A stretch of 64,000 nucleotides of DNA from contig NZ_VCNH01000005.1 of assembly GCF_024355225.1 (NCBI RefSeq), positions 1-64,000 on the forward strand, read 5' to 3'. This document shows, one piece after another, positions 10,671 to 18,718 of the stretch. This stretch comes from Roseovarius sp. M141 (GTDB lineage: Bacteria; Pseudomonadota; Alphaproteobacteria; Rhodobacterales; Rhodobacteraceae). Position 1 is the stretch's first letter, and each line of letters starts with the position of its first letter. Under the pieces are notes generated by a model, which was not told the DNA's origin, ran no database searches, and was given only the letters and a program-made list of their open reading frames with translations. A program made the translations under genes and the position numbers.

Positions 10671-11461
10671 GGGACTATTGCATTAATCTCTTCACGATGA
10701 AGCTGACGTTGGTCGAAGTGGAATGTCACGCGGCGATTTCGCCGCATACGCCGGGTTTCTTGTGATGGATGTGGCCGCGTTTGATGGTTCGTATTGTTTC
10801 GATGCCGCTCAAGGTCGCCTCGGCTGTGCGCCGAGATCGAAAGCTCTGACGATACCCGAGCAGCCGTTTCAGAGCCGCGTGGTCGCTCTCGGTCAGATTG
10901 TTTCGCCACTTTCGGTCGATGTGTCGGATGCTGTCGAAAAGCGGATCATATCGATGATTGATCTCTCGGATAACGCGTCGATATGCCTGCGCCTTGTCCG
11001 TGCAGATTGTGACTGGCCGATGCAGGTGCACGCGCTCAATGGCCTTGTTCAGAAAGGCTTTGGCCGCTCTTGCATCCCGCCGCGCGGTCAGGCGAAAATC
11101 GATCATCTGTCCGTTTGCATCAGCAGCGCGCCACAGATACCTCCACGTGCCACCGACGCGGATGTAGGTCTCGTCCACATGCCAGTCGACACTCGCGCGG
11201 CGCAGATGTTTTTCGGTCCGCTTGGTTAGCTCTGGTCCGAATTTCTGCACCCAACGATAAACGGTTGACCGATCAACGACGATGCTGCGCTCAGCCAGAA
11301 GATCCACGTCTTGGTAGGACAGCGGATAGCGTAGATACCAACGGACAGCACAGAGTATGATTTCGCGAGGAAACCGATAGTGCTTGAACCGAGATTTGCG
11401 CGCCACGCTTGACCTCAAAACCCTCGAACTGGTCAAACAACCCGATTAATGCAAAAGTCCC
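10671..11461. mobile_element. IS6-family insertion sequence, complete
   Basis: A 791-bp element bounded by 18-bp inverted repeats: GGGACTATTGCATTAATC at 10671-10688 and its complement with one mismatch at 11444-11461. It encodes one transposase on the minus strand. I see no 8-bp target duplication (ATCATGAT on the left, GATCAAAT on the right), so the flanks have probably recombined, as is common for IS6 cointegrates. The truncated relative at 2605-3213 lies in the opposite orientation. Confidence 0.93.
10726..11436 (-). CDS. IS6-family transposase
   Basis: DDE transposase of the IS6/IS26 family, 236 aa. It has an N-terminal helix-turn-helix (SYQDVDLLAERSIVVDRSTV), the first Asp in DWHVDETYIRVGG, the second in TICTDKAQAYRRV, and the third acidic position in the NNLTESDHAALKRLLGYRQS segment. 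Compared with the remnant at 2605-3213, this copy lacks 27 bp just before the stop: it ends in GEIAA where the remnant has GEIAFIAQLFETAA. The deletion is in frame and removes nine residues of the extreme C-terminus. The rest appears intact and could be active. Confidence 0.93.
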   Translation of the reverse strand: MTSSRVLRSSVARKSRFKHYRFPREIILCAVRWYLRYPLSYQDVDLLAERSIVVDRSTVYRWVQKFGPELTKRTEKHLRRASVDWHVDETYIRVGGTWRYLWRAADANGQMIDFRLTARRDARAAKAFLNKAIERVHLHRPVTICTDKAQAYRRVIREINHRYDPLFDSIRHIDRKWRNNLTESDHAALKRLLGYRQSFRSRRTAEATLSGIETIRTIKRGHIHHKKPGVCGEIAA

Positions 11462-11524
11462 GATCAAATCTGTCTAAATGGAAATCCCGGCAAGGTATGC
11501 ATTGCTTACAATCGGAGCATCTCG

Positions 11525-12568
11525 ATGAACAACTGGGTCACGGACGCATTAGGCAAGATAAATGCGGATGCGCATCGGTCGGCAGATACCCACCTGTTCA
11601 AACTGCCGCTACCTCGACTTGAAGGGGTGGACATCTACCTCAAGGACGAAAGCACCCATCCGACAGGTAGCCTCAAACATCGGTTGGCGCGGTCGTTATT
11701 TCTATATGCACTGTGCAATGGCCGGATCAAGCAAGATACCACAGTCGTCGAGGCATCGTCGGGCAGCACTGCGGTGTCCGAGGCCTATTTCGCGCGGATG
11801 ATCGGCGTGCCTTTCACTGCGGTTCTGCCCAAGAGCACCGCGCGCAGCAAAATCAAACTCATTGAGTTTTATGGTGGGCAGATACACTTTGTGGACAGCG
11901 CCCCGCAGATGCACGACGCATCGGTCACCCTTGCAAAGGAGATCGGCGGTTATTTCATGGACCAGTTCACCTATGCAGAGCGCGCGACGGACTGGCGGGG
12001 CAACAACAACATTGCAGAGAGCTTGTTTACCCAAATGGAGCATGAGCCGCATCCCATTCCCGCGCGTCTTGTGATGAGCGCGGGAACCGGAGGTACGTCT
12101 GCGACGCTGGGTCGCTACATTCGATATAAGGGCTATGATACGGCCCTTACAGTCGTCGATCCGGAAAACTCTGTCTTTTACGACAGTTACATGTCTGGCG
12201 ATCGCAGTCTGACCTCTGACATGTCCAGCCGCATCGAAGGCATCGGGCGCCCCAAGGTCGAGCATTCGTTCCAACCCGGCGTGATCGACGATATGATCAG
12301 AGTGCCGGACGCGGCCAGTATTGCGACCATGCTGTGGCTGGAAAAACTGATTGGCCGAAAGGCAGGGCCATCCACAGGAACAAACCTTTGGGGTGCCTTG
12401 CAGATGGCAAAAGACATGAAAGAGGCAAAGCGCGATGGCTCGATCGTGACCCTGCTGTGCGACAGTGGTGAACGGTATCTGGACTCATACTACAACCCTG
12501 ACTGGGTCAAAGAGTGCATCGGTGACTATCAGGACTATTCCGCAAGGTTGGACACCGGGTTTTCCTGA
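11525..12568 (+). CDS. PLP-dependent cysteine desulfhydrase / cysteine synthase-like (Cds1-type)
   Basis: Fold-type II PLP enzyme (347 aa) of the cysteine synthase superfamily. The sequence [13 protein letters not shown] carries the Schiff-base lysine (about residue 51). [15 protein letters not shown] is the Asn/Ser-type substrate loop and [20 protein letters not shown] is the phosphate-binding glycine loop. These are arranged as in actinobacterial Cds1 cysteine desulfhydrases, which release H2S and pyruvate from cysteine, rather than as in CysK. The ATG is preceded by GGAGC. It starts 63 bp from the IS6 end, reads away from it and has no partner gene, so an IS-borne promoter is possible. Exact substrate is uncertain. 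Confidence 0.78.
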   Translation: MNNWVTDALGKINADAHRSADTHLFKLPLPRLEGVDIYLKDESTHPTGSLKHRLARSLFLYALCNGRIKQDTTVVEASSGSTAVSEAYFARMIGVPFTAVLPKSTARSKIKLIEFYGGQIHFVDSAPQMHDASVTLAKEIGGYFMDQFTYAERATDWRGNNNIAESLFTQMEHEPHPIPARLVMSAGTGGTSATLGRYIRYKGYDTALTVVDPENSVFYDSYMSGDRSLTSDMSSRIEGIGRPKVEHSFQPGVIDDMIRVPDAASIATMLWLEKLIGRKAGPSTGTNLWGALQMAKDMKEAKRDGSIVTLLCDSGERYLDSYYNPDWVKECIGDYQDYSARLDTGFS

Positions 12569-12827
12569 CGGGCCAGTCGCTACATTACGCTCTCGGCGGT
12601 GCGTCACCCCCCCTTCTGATGGATGCCAGATCTGCGAGTCCGTTCCCAAGTGTCGATTTGGAACGGAGACGGCGTTGGTCGGATTACCGAGATGTCGCGC
12701 CATCAAAACCTCGCTCGATAGTCATCCGCAGCATCCAGCCCAAGCGCGAAATAACCCGGTCAGGAGGTCAAGAGCTGCATCTCGGGCGGGCCTGTTTCAG
12801 GCTCTAATCCGCATCACAGAGCCTATT

Positions 12828-13127
12828 TCAGATCCCCGACAGCAGCGCATCCAGCGCGCGCACCAACGCGTCGCGCTGCGCGGCCAGCGACCCGACTCGC
12901 GTGCCCAGTTCCGACAGGGTCAGGGTCGCGGCCAGTTGCGGCATAAACAGATACACGTCCTCGCCCAGCGTCACGGCAGGGTTCAGCGCGGGCAGTGCCT
13001 GCGTCAGCGCGCCCGCCGGGATCAGCGGCGCGACGACGCGGGTGTGCATCCCGTCCAGAAGATCGCTTTGCAGTACGGTGACCAGCGCGCCGTCCGCCAT
13101 GCGATACAGATCAAACTGCGCGGCCAT
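12828..13127 (-). CDS. ccdB: CcdB-family toxin
   Basis: A 99-aa protein with the whole-length pattern of CcdB, the gyrase poison of the ccd addiction module: FDLYRMADGALVTVLQSDLL near the N-terminus, RVVAPLIPAGAL, the LNPAVTLGEDVYLFMPQLAA centre, and a C-terminal helix ending in ALDALLSGI. The F-plasmid toxin is 101 aa, so length fits. The gene starts three bases after the stop of ccdA, the usual antitoxin-first order on the minus strand. Next to the replication genes it very probably stabilises this replicon by killing cells that lose it. Confidence 0.88.
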   Translation of the reverse strand: MAAQFDLYRMADGALVTVLQSDLLDGMHTRVVAPLIPAGALTQALPALNPAVTLGEDVYLFMPQLAATLTLSELGTRVGSLAAQRDALVRALDALLSGI

Positions 13128-13130
13128 GTG

Positions 13131-13370
13131 TCAGAATTTCCGATGCGTCGCCAGCGGCACACCGCCCGCGTCGATATAGGCGTTGTATTCGGCGATGGCG
13201 CCCGCGTTCTGCTGCTTCCACAGCTTGGCCCGCTCGGCCCGGATCGCAGAAATCACGCCACTTTCCGCCGCCCGCGAGACGTTGATGCCCAAGGCCCGTG
13301 CCTCCTCCAGAATCGCGCCGTCCAGCGTCATGCTGGTTGATTTTCTGGGTGTCTGATTGGCCTGTGCCAC
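13131..13370 (-). CDS. ccdA: CcdA-family antitoxin
   Basis: A 79-aa antitoxin partner of CcdB. The N-terminal ribbon-helix-helix DNA-binding half reads STSMTLDGAILEEARALGIN, and the toxin-binding C-terminal half has the CcdA pattern W...N..AI..YN.Y....G.......F (KLWKQQNAGAIAEYNAYID, ending THRKF). I chose the GTG at 13370 because GGAGG lies 8 bases upstream; an ATG 42 bases further up has no comparable site. The complex should repress its own operon, although no clear operator was picked out. Confidence 0.87.
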   Translation of the reverse strand: MAQANQTPRKSTSMTLDGAILEEARALGINVSRAAESGVISAIRAERAKLWKQQNAGAIAEYNAYIDAGGVPLATHRKF

Positions 13371-13446
13371 GATGCGGCCTCCGCGTATAGCTGCTGATAT
13401 ATATACGATCATACCGCATAAAAGCGGTATTGAACAGGGCGGCGCC

Positions 13447-14139
13447 TCACGCCGTCACCACAACCTCGCTCAGATCGGCATCGACGGACCGGCAGGCCGC
13501 CAGCAGCCGCCCGGCCAGGTGGGTCTGCACATAGTTGCCATGAAACCGGCTGGGCGCGGCCAGCACCAGACGCGCCCCATCGCGCCGCAACCGCACCAGC
13601 CCGGCAAACCATGTCTGGTAAATCGCCGGATCCTCGGCATGCAGAATCCCCTGCGCCAGCGCCCAGTCGGTCCCGGCGCTCAGATCGGGGGCCGGCACAG
13701 GCGCGCCCTTGCGCAGCGGCATCGCCACGACATTGCCGGGCGCCGCGGCGTCCTGCGGTGACAGGCGCTGCACGAAATCGGGGCCTATCGCCGCCCATTG
13801 GTCCTGCGTATCGTCAAGGATTCGCGCGATATCCAGACTGTATTCCGTGACTCGCCCGCGCGCGCCCTGCCGTTTCACCCGCAGCCAGCCACAGGCCCGC
13901 AGGCGGGCCATCTCGCGCTTGACCGTGCGTTCCTCGACCGACCAAAGCCGCGCGATCTCGCGCTGGCCAACCGCCAGTTCATCGCGCGCCCAGTTGTAAC
14001 GCGCCGTGACCAGCGTCATCAATCGCAGGGTCATCCGCTGCTCGGCCTTGCCCCGCGCCAGGGCAAATGCGCCCATCGCCGTCAGCAAATCGTATTTGCG
14101 TGCCGAGGCCATCTGGCCAACTGGTTTCTTGATCTGCAT
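13447..14139 (-). CDS. Plasmid replication initiator of the DnaA-like class
   Basis: A 230-aa putative replication initiator. Residues about 55-105 form a winged helix-turn-helix (VGQREIARLWSVEERTVKRE, then LRACGWLRVKRQGARGRV), and the C-terminal about 75 residues resemble domain I of DnaA (AIYQTWFAGLVRLRRDGARL, LAAPSRFHGNYVQTHLAGRL). There is no ATPase domain. This arrangement, divergent from parAB across an origin-like spacer, matches the DnaA-like replicon class known from Rhodobacterales plasmids. Position and family both point to control of plasmid copy number. The class assignment is from memory of those systems; compatibility type cannot be given. Confidence 0.75.
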   Translation of the reverse strand: MQIKKPVGQMASARKYDLLTAMGAFALARGKAEQRMTLRLMTLVTARYNWARDELAVGQREIARLWSVEERTVKREMARLRACGWLRVKRQGARGRVTEYSLDIARILDDTQDQWAAIGPDFVQRLSPQDAAAPGNVVAMPLRKGAPVPAPDLSAGTDWALAQGILHAEDPAIYQTWFAGLVRLRRDGARLVLAAPSRFHGNYVQTHLAGRLLAACRSVDADLSEVVVTA

Positions 14140-14375
14140 CTCGTGCCCTCACCGTCCGCTCGCCCCTATTGCCAAGGGCGGCGGTATCATTGCCTCGTCA
14201 TGCCGGGCATTCTGTGGCCCATGTCATGTGCGGATGGTTGATAAAAGGTAAACCCAACGTTCTTCAACCATCTTTGGTGATTAGCGTCCGAATTACCGAT
14301 TCTGTCAAGAGAGGATGACCAATGGCCGTTTCTCTTCCAAGTCGAAAAGATAAAAAATAGGTATTATTGGTAGAG

Positions 14376-14449
14376 GGGGACACCCTGGCTGTCCCCTATT
14401 AGGGTGAAAATGTCCCCCAATCCGTTGCGGGCGTATCCCACCTGTCCCC
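14376..14449. repeat. TGTCCCC half-site cluster (iteron-like)
   Basis: GGGGACA at 14376-14382 faces TGTCCCC at 14390-14396. Further direct copies lie at 14411-14417 and 14443-14449. These equal one arm of the parS-like palindromes nearby, so they may bind ParB or the initiator. Confidence 0.55.
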
Positions 14450-14650
14450 CTATATGCAGCGTCTGTCCGGACGCGTTGTCCCATCTCAGCGCGGATGGGC
14501 GCGAATCGCTCGGGGTGCCCGGTTTCCCGGCAAAAGCCGCTTTTTGCCTTTTCCCAGAATGACGATAATGCCTTTTGCCTTTTTTGCAAATCCGGCGTAA
14601 TTGAAAAGTAACGCAGGATTAGCGTCCGGTCAGATGGCGCCCTGCCCTTC

Positions 14651-14664
14651 GTCCCCGCGGGGAC
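14651..14664. promoter_or_regulatory. parS-like palindrome 1
   Basis: Perfect 14-bp palindrome GTCCCCGCGGGGAC, extended to 16 bp by flanking C/G, located 20 bp before the parA start. It may serve as ParB-binding centromere and as operator for parAB. Confidence 0.65.
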
Positions 14665-14683
14665 GCATCCCGAAGGAGAGACG

Positions 14684-15989
14684 ATGTTCACCCACGAAGA
14701 CCTTGCCCAGCTTCAGGCGCAATCGCTCAAGATGCAGGGCTGGATCCGCCAACAGACCTTTTCACCGGATGCAGACAAGGCGCTGCGCCGCTTTTCCAGC
14801 TGGGAGGTGGCCGAGCTGATCTTTCGCGTCAATCAATCCACCCTGCGCGGCCGCCTTGCCGCCGACCCGTCGCTGCCGCAGGGCCTGGTCGAGGAGGACG
14901 GGCGCCAGCGCTGGTACAGCCTGGACGAGATCAACGAGATGCGCCGCCGGATCAAGGTCAACCGCCGCTCGCTGATGCCCGCCCGCCCGGCAGGCAAACG
15001 CGCCCTGCGCGCCGCCATCGCCAATTTCAAGGGCGGCGCCGGCAAATCCACCGTCGCGCTGCATTTCGCCCATGCCGCTGCGCTGGATGGTTACCGCGTC
15101 CTGTGCGTCGATTTCGACCCTCAGGCGACGCTGAGCCATTCGATGGGGCTGACCGACGTGGCCGAGGATTACACGGTCTGGGGCATCATGGCGCGCGATC
15201 TGATCCACGAGACGACCCGCATGAACGCCAGCGCGCGGGGCGCTGAATCGGGCGCCGCCCTGCCGCGTCGCACCCTGCCCAGCTCGATCACCGAACTGGG
15301 GCTGGACGGGCTGCGCGTGTCGGACTTCATCAAGCCGACCTGCTGGCCCACGATCGACCTGATCCCCCAGCTGCGCCAACGCGGCCTTTGTCGAATTTGC
15401 CAGCGCGCAGTACCGTCACCTCAATCCTGAATGGTCGTTCTTTGCCGCCGTCAGCCGCTATCTGGATGCGCTGCCCGATGACGCCTATGACCTGATCCTG
15501 TTCGACTGCCCGCCCGCCATCGGCTACCAGTCGATGAACGCGGTCTTCGCCGCCGACATGCTCTATATCCCGTCCGGGCCGGGCTATTGGGAATATGATT
15601 CCACCACGTCATTCGTCGGTCAGCTGGCCGAGGCGCTGGAGGATCTGTCGGCCTTCAGCGGCGCTGTCCCCACGGGGACAATGCAACTGCCCAAGGTGTT
15701 TCAGGACGTCCGTTTCCTGCTGACGCGCTACGAGCCGGGAAATGAGTTACACCGCGCGATGCGTTCAGCCTTTGGCAAGGTGTTCGGCGACAGATTGGCC
15801 GAGCATCCGATCGAAATGACCCGCGCGGTCGAGCAGTCCGGCAGGTTCCTGTCGTCGATCTACGAGACGGACTATCGCGACATGACGCGCGAAACATGGC
15901 GCCGCGCGCGGGCGTCGTTCGATCAGGCGTATGATGAATTCAAGACTCACGCGCTGGCCGCCTGGGACAATCTGGAGGACACGCAATGA
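14684..15989 (+). CDS. parA: Plasmid partition ATPase ParA (frameshift near 15364)
   Basis: Partition ATPase of the large (type Ia) class with an N-terminal DNA-binding region (SSWEVAELIFRVNQSTLRGR) and a deviant Walker A (ANFKGGAGKSTVALH, about residue 115), then VLCVDFDPQATLSHSMGL and, downstream, YDLILFDCPPAIGYQSMNAV. The frame breaks at the C5 run 15364-15368; with four bases, LIPSCANAAFVEFASAQY links the two halves into about 434 aa. AAGGAG precedes the ATG. The stop overlaps the start of parB (ATGA), so the two are translationally coupled. Since loss of ParA would destabilise the replicon, a sequencing error is more likely than a true lesion. It also contains palindrome 2 as codons VPTGT. 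Confidence 0.85.
15666..15679. promoter_or_regulatory. parS-like palindrome 2 (inside parA)
   Basis: GTCCCCACGGGGAC, identical to the other three sites except for one central base; flanking T/A extend the symmetry. It is read in parA as VPTGT. Confidence 0.55.
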
Positions 15990-17059
15990 GCAAGCGCAAG
16001 GGATTTGACATCGACTTTCCCGGCGAGGATGTCCCCGCGGGGACACCGCCCGAGGATGCCCCCGCCGCGCGGCGCGGGCCGATGGCGTCGGCCATCGCCG
16101 AAAACGCCGAGGCGCTGCGTACCCGTCAGCAGGCCGAGGCTGCCATTCGCGACGAAAACGACCGCCTCGCGCATGAACTGGTGCGCCTGAAGGAACAAGG
16201 GCTGATCGTCGATCTGATCGACATAAACGCCGTGTCCACGACCAAACTGGCCCGCGACCGCAGCACCACCCGCGACCCCGAACTGGGCGAGCTGAAGGAG
16301 TCGATCACCGCCATTGGCCTGTCCAACCCGATCCGGGTCGAGGCGGACGGAACTGGCGCATGGCAGTTGGTGCAGGGCTACCGCCGTCTGACGGCGTACC
16401 GCGAATTGCACGCCGAAACCGGCGACGCGCGCTATGCCAGCATCCCCGCCGGCATCCTTGCGCAGGGCGAAACGATCGAGGGGCTGTATCGCCGGATGGT
16501 CGATGAAAACCTCGTGAGGCGCGATATTTCCTTTGCGGAAATGGCCGCGCTGGCGCTGCGCTATGCCGCGGACGAGGCGACCGAGGCGATGGATGTCGAA
16601 CAGGCGGTTGCCGTGCTCTATGCCTCGGCCGCGCGGCAAAAGCGGGTCTATATCCGCCACTTCGCCACCCTGCTGGAGGCCATCGGCAGCCGCCTGAAAT
16701 TCCCCGAGGCGATCCCCCGCGCGCTGGGGCTGCAACTGGAAAAGCGGATCTCCGGCGAAACCGGCGCGGCGGCCCGTATCCGCGCCGCATTGGGCGCCGG
16801 TTTCGCCACCACGCCCGACGCCGAGCTGGAGATCCTGCGCGCGCAGGCCACCGCCAAACCGCCGAAACCCGCCGCCAGGACCGGCGCGCCGGACGCCGCG
16901 AAAACCACGTTTCGCTGCACCGTCCCCGCGGGGACAGTCCGCTGCGCGGCCCGCAAGGGCAAGGTCGAGCTAAGCTGTGACCGTGATTTTTCGGCGGTCG
17001 AACAGCAGCGGCTTCAGGCGGCGGTGGCCGCGTTCTTTGCCGCGCTGGACGGCGCCTGA
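15986..17059 (+). CDS. parB: Plasmid partition protein ParB
   Basis: Centromere-binding partition protein, 357 aa. After a flexible N-terminus, residues about 85-145 form the ParB/Srx CTP-binding domain (LGELKESITAIGLSNPIRVE; LVQGYRRLTAYREL contains the GxRR-type box), followed by MVDENLVRRDISFAEMAALA and a helix-turn-helix region. The C-terminus (VELSCDRDFSAVEQQRLQAA) would be the dimer domain. It overlaps parA by four bases. Two perfect palindromes (16031 and 16922) are embedded in its coding sequence, each read as VPAGT. ParB should bind these sites and stimulate ParA ATPase during segregation. Confidence 0.9.
   Translation: MSKRKGFDIDFPGEDVPAGTPPEDAPAARRGPMASAIAENAEALRTRQQAEAAIRDENDRLAHELVRLKEQGLIVDLIDINAVSTTKLARDRSTTRDPELGELKESITAIGLSNPIRVEADGTGAWQLVQGYRRLTAYRELHAETGDARYASIPAGILAQGETIEGLYRRMVDENLVRRDISFAEMAALALRYAADEATEAMDVEQAVAVLYASAARQKRVYIRHFATLLEAIGSRLKFPEAIPRALGLQLEKRISGETGAAARIRAALGAGFATTPDAELEILRAQATAKPPKPAARTGAPDAAKTTFRCTVPAGTVRCAARKGKVELSCDRDFSAVEQQRLQAAVAAFFAALDGA
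16031..16044. promoter_or_regulatory. parS-like palindrome 3 (inside parB)
   Basis: Perfect GTCCCCGCGGGGAC within the first 20 codons of parB, flanked by T and A; read as VPAGT. Confidence 0.65.
16922..16935. promoter_or_regulatory. parS-like palindrome 4 (inside parB)
   Basis: Perfect GTCCCCGCGGGGAC near the 3' end of parB, again read as VPAGT. Confidence 0.65.
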
Positions 17060-17105
17060 TCTTGCAATGGACATGATGGCGCGTGGCGGGTTAGGGTCAC
17101 GCGCA

Positions 17106-17134
17106 ATGGCGCGCCGTGCAACAGGGCGCGCCAT
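17106..17134. terminator. Hairpin after parB
   Basis: A perfect 10-bp stem ATGGCGCGCC/GGCGCGCCAT with a 9-base loop between parB and dctP. There is no clean T-run after it, so it may be a weak terminator or an mRNA-stabilising structure. Confidence 0.4.
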
Positions 17135-17165
17135 CGCATTTCAGTTGTAAAGGGAGGTTTCCACT

Positions 17166-18251
17166 TTGGATCGTCGTTCATTCATCCGCGCGGGTGCGCT
17201 GGGTACAGCCGCGACCGCGCTGGCCGCACCGGCCATCGCGCAGGGCAATATCACATGGCGCATGGTCACCACCTGGCCCAAGAATTTCCCGGGTCTGGGC
17301 GTCGGCGCGCAGCGTCTGGCCGACCGCGTCACCGCCGCATCCGGCGGGCGCCTGACAATTCAGGTCTATTCCGCGGGCGAACTGGTCCCCCCATTACAGA
17401 GCCTTGACGCCGTGATCGACGGCACCGCCGAGATGAGCCACGGCGCCGCCTATTACTGGCAGAACAAATCCCCGGCCCTGTCGTTTTTCACCGGTGTGCC
17501 CTACGGCATGACCACGTCCGAACTGACGGCGTGGGTGCGCTATATGGGCGGTCAGGAAATCTGGGACGAGATTTACGACCAGTTCGGCGTGCAGGGGTTC
17601 CTGTCGGGCAACACCGGCAACCAGACCGGCGGCTGGTTCCGCGAAGAGCTGACCGGCCTTGATTCGATCAAGGGCCTGCGGTTCCGTACCCCCGGTCTGG
17701 GTGGTCAGGTCTGGGAAAAACTGGGGGCGACCGTCTCGAACATGGCGGCGGGCGAGATTTTTCAGGCGCTGCAATCGGGCACGCTGGACGCCGCCGAATT
17801 CGTCGGCCCCTATAATGATCTGGCACTGGGGTTCTATCAGGTCGCCAAGAATTACTACATGCCCAGCTTTGTGGAGCCGGGGCTTGCCACGGAACTGGTC
17901 GTTGACAAGGCCAAGTATCAGGCGCTGCCGGACGATCTTCAGGCGATCATCCGCGATGTCTGTCAGGCCGAATACGATCAGGTGTCGGCCGATTTCGTCG
18001 CCAACGATCCCCGCGCGCTGAAAACGCTGGTCGAAGAGCATGGCGTGCAGGTCCGCGACTTCCCCGATGACATCATGGAAGCGGGCGCCGTCGCCTCCAA
18101 GGAGGTGCTGGACGGGCTGCTGGGCAGCGATGATCCGCTGGTGAAAAAAACCGCAGAAAGCTTTGTCGATTCGCTGAGGATCACCCGCGTGCGCAGCGAA
18201 AAGATCGACAGCAAATTCCAGGCCGCACGCGAGCTGTATCTGGATCTGTAA
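17166..18251 (+). CDS. TRAP transporter substrate-binding protein (DctP/TakP-like)
   Basis: Periplasmic solute receptor of a TRAP importer, 361 aa. A twin-arginine-type signal (DRRSFIRAGALGTAATALAA, cleavage likely after AIAQ) is followed by the family core NITWRMVTTWPKNFPGLGVG, seen in keto-acid receptors of the TakP group, and by SIKGLRFRTPGLGGQVWEKL with the carboxylate-binding Arg. The start is a TTG with GGAGG about nine bases upstream; no better start is visible. The matching permeases are probably DctM and DctQ at 18719-20691, though these are on the other strand with one unrelated gene between. Substrate is likely an organic or keto acid by family similarity. Confidence 0.88.
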   Translation: MDRRSFIRAGALGTAATALAAPAIAQGNITWRMVTTWPKNFPGLGVGAQRLADRVTAASGGRLTIQVYSAGELVPPLQSLDAVIDGTAEMSHGAAYYWQNKSPALSFFTGVPYGMTTSELTAWVRYMGGQEIWDEIYDQFGVQGFLSGNTGNQTGGWFREELTGLDSIKGLRFRTPGLGGQVWEKLGATVSNMAAGEIFQALQSGTLDAAEFVGPYNDLALGFYQVAKNYYMPSFVEPGLATELVVDKAKYQALPDDLQAIIRDVCQAEYDQVSADFVANDPRALKTLVEEHGVQVRDFPDDIMEAGAVASKEVLDGLLGSDDPLVKKTAESFVDSLRITRVRSEKIDSKFQAARELYLDL

Positions 18252-18271
18252 GCGATATCAAATGGTTCAGC

Positions 18272-18302
18272 AAAGGCCCGGTGGAAATGCCGGGCCTTTT
18301 TC
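18272..18302 (+). terminator. Rho-independent terminator after dctP
   Basis: Stem AAAGGCCCGG/CCGGGCCTTT with an 8-base loop and a run of T (CTTTTTC), 20 bp after the dctP stop. Confidence 0.85.
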
Positions 18303-18317
18303 GCAGGTGAAACGCGG

Positions 18318-18683
18318 CTAAAGCCTGCCGTCGTCCTGAAACCGTGCGATCCCCGCTGCCACCACGCGGCTCAGCTCGTCAAAAAGCTGCGCGTCGGGTT
18401 TTTTGAAGTTGAAGCAGGATTTGCCTTGCATGCGCTTTCTCAGCTCCGGGCTGAGATCCGCCAGCATGTCGGGATGGATGTAGACCGCCATCAGATGGGC
18501 GGACACATAGGCCTTGCCGATCTGAACGCCGCCGAAATCCGTGCGATATCCGTCCCTGGCGCGCACTTCATGCGTGCCCAGCCAATAGCGGTCCGGCGTG
18601 TCGGCCAGCACGACGCATTTACCGGCGTGGCGGCTGTAGAGCGGCCGCAGGGTGGCAAAAATCGACGTCAGATCCGGGGTCAT
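18318..18683 (-). CDS. Conserved small protein of unknown function
   Basis: A 121-aa soluble protein. I do not recognise a named family with certainty. Visible features are a conserved-looking core KAYVSAHLMAVYIHPDMLAD followed by LRKRMQGKSCFNFKK, reminiscent of small alphaproteobacterial proteins of the DUF1801-like fold, where such proteins are stand-alone. It has no signal peptide or membrane segment. It lies between the convergent-side dctP terminator and the dctM stop (35 bp), on the same strand as dctMQ but ahead of neither, so it could be the last gene of that operon. No role in transport is implied by its sequence. Confidence 0.65.
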   Translation of the reverse strand: MTPDLTSIFATLRPLYSRHAGKCVVLADTPDRYWLGTHEVRARDGYRTDFGGVQIGKAYVSAHLMAVYIHPDMLADLSPELRKRMQGKSCFNFKKPDAQLFDELSRVVAAGIARFQDDGRL

Positions 18684-18718
18684 GCCGTCAGAGTATGCGC
18701 CCCTCAGGACGAGTCAAG

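Larger units (their letters stand above)
14140..14683. other. Probable plasmid origin and control region
   Basis: A 544-bp spacer between the divergent initiator and parA genes. It contains the TGTCCCC half-site cluster (14376-14449), an AT-rich stretch with three TGCCTTTT copies (14545, 14569, 14576), and a complete parS-like palindrome at 14651-14664 followed by an AAGGAG ribosome site for parA. No protein gene is convincing here. Its location and repeats suggest origin of replication plus promoters for both genes. Confidence 0.6.

Noticed and set aside
10663..11469. 8-bp target duplication around the full IS6
   Set aside because: The flanks ATCATGAT and GATCAAAT do not match.
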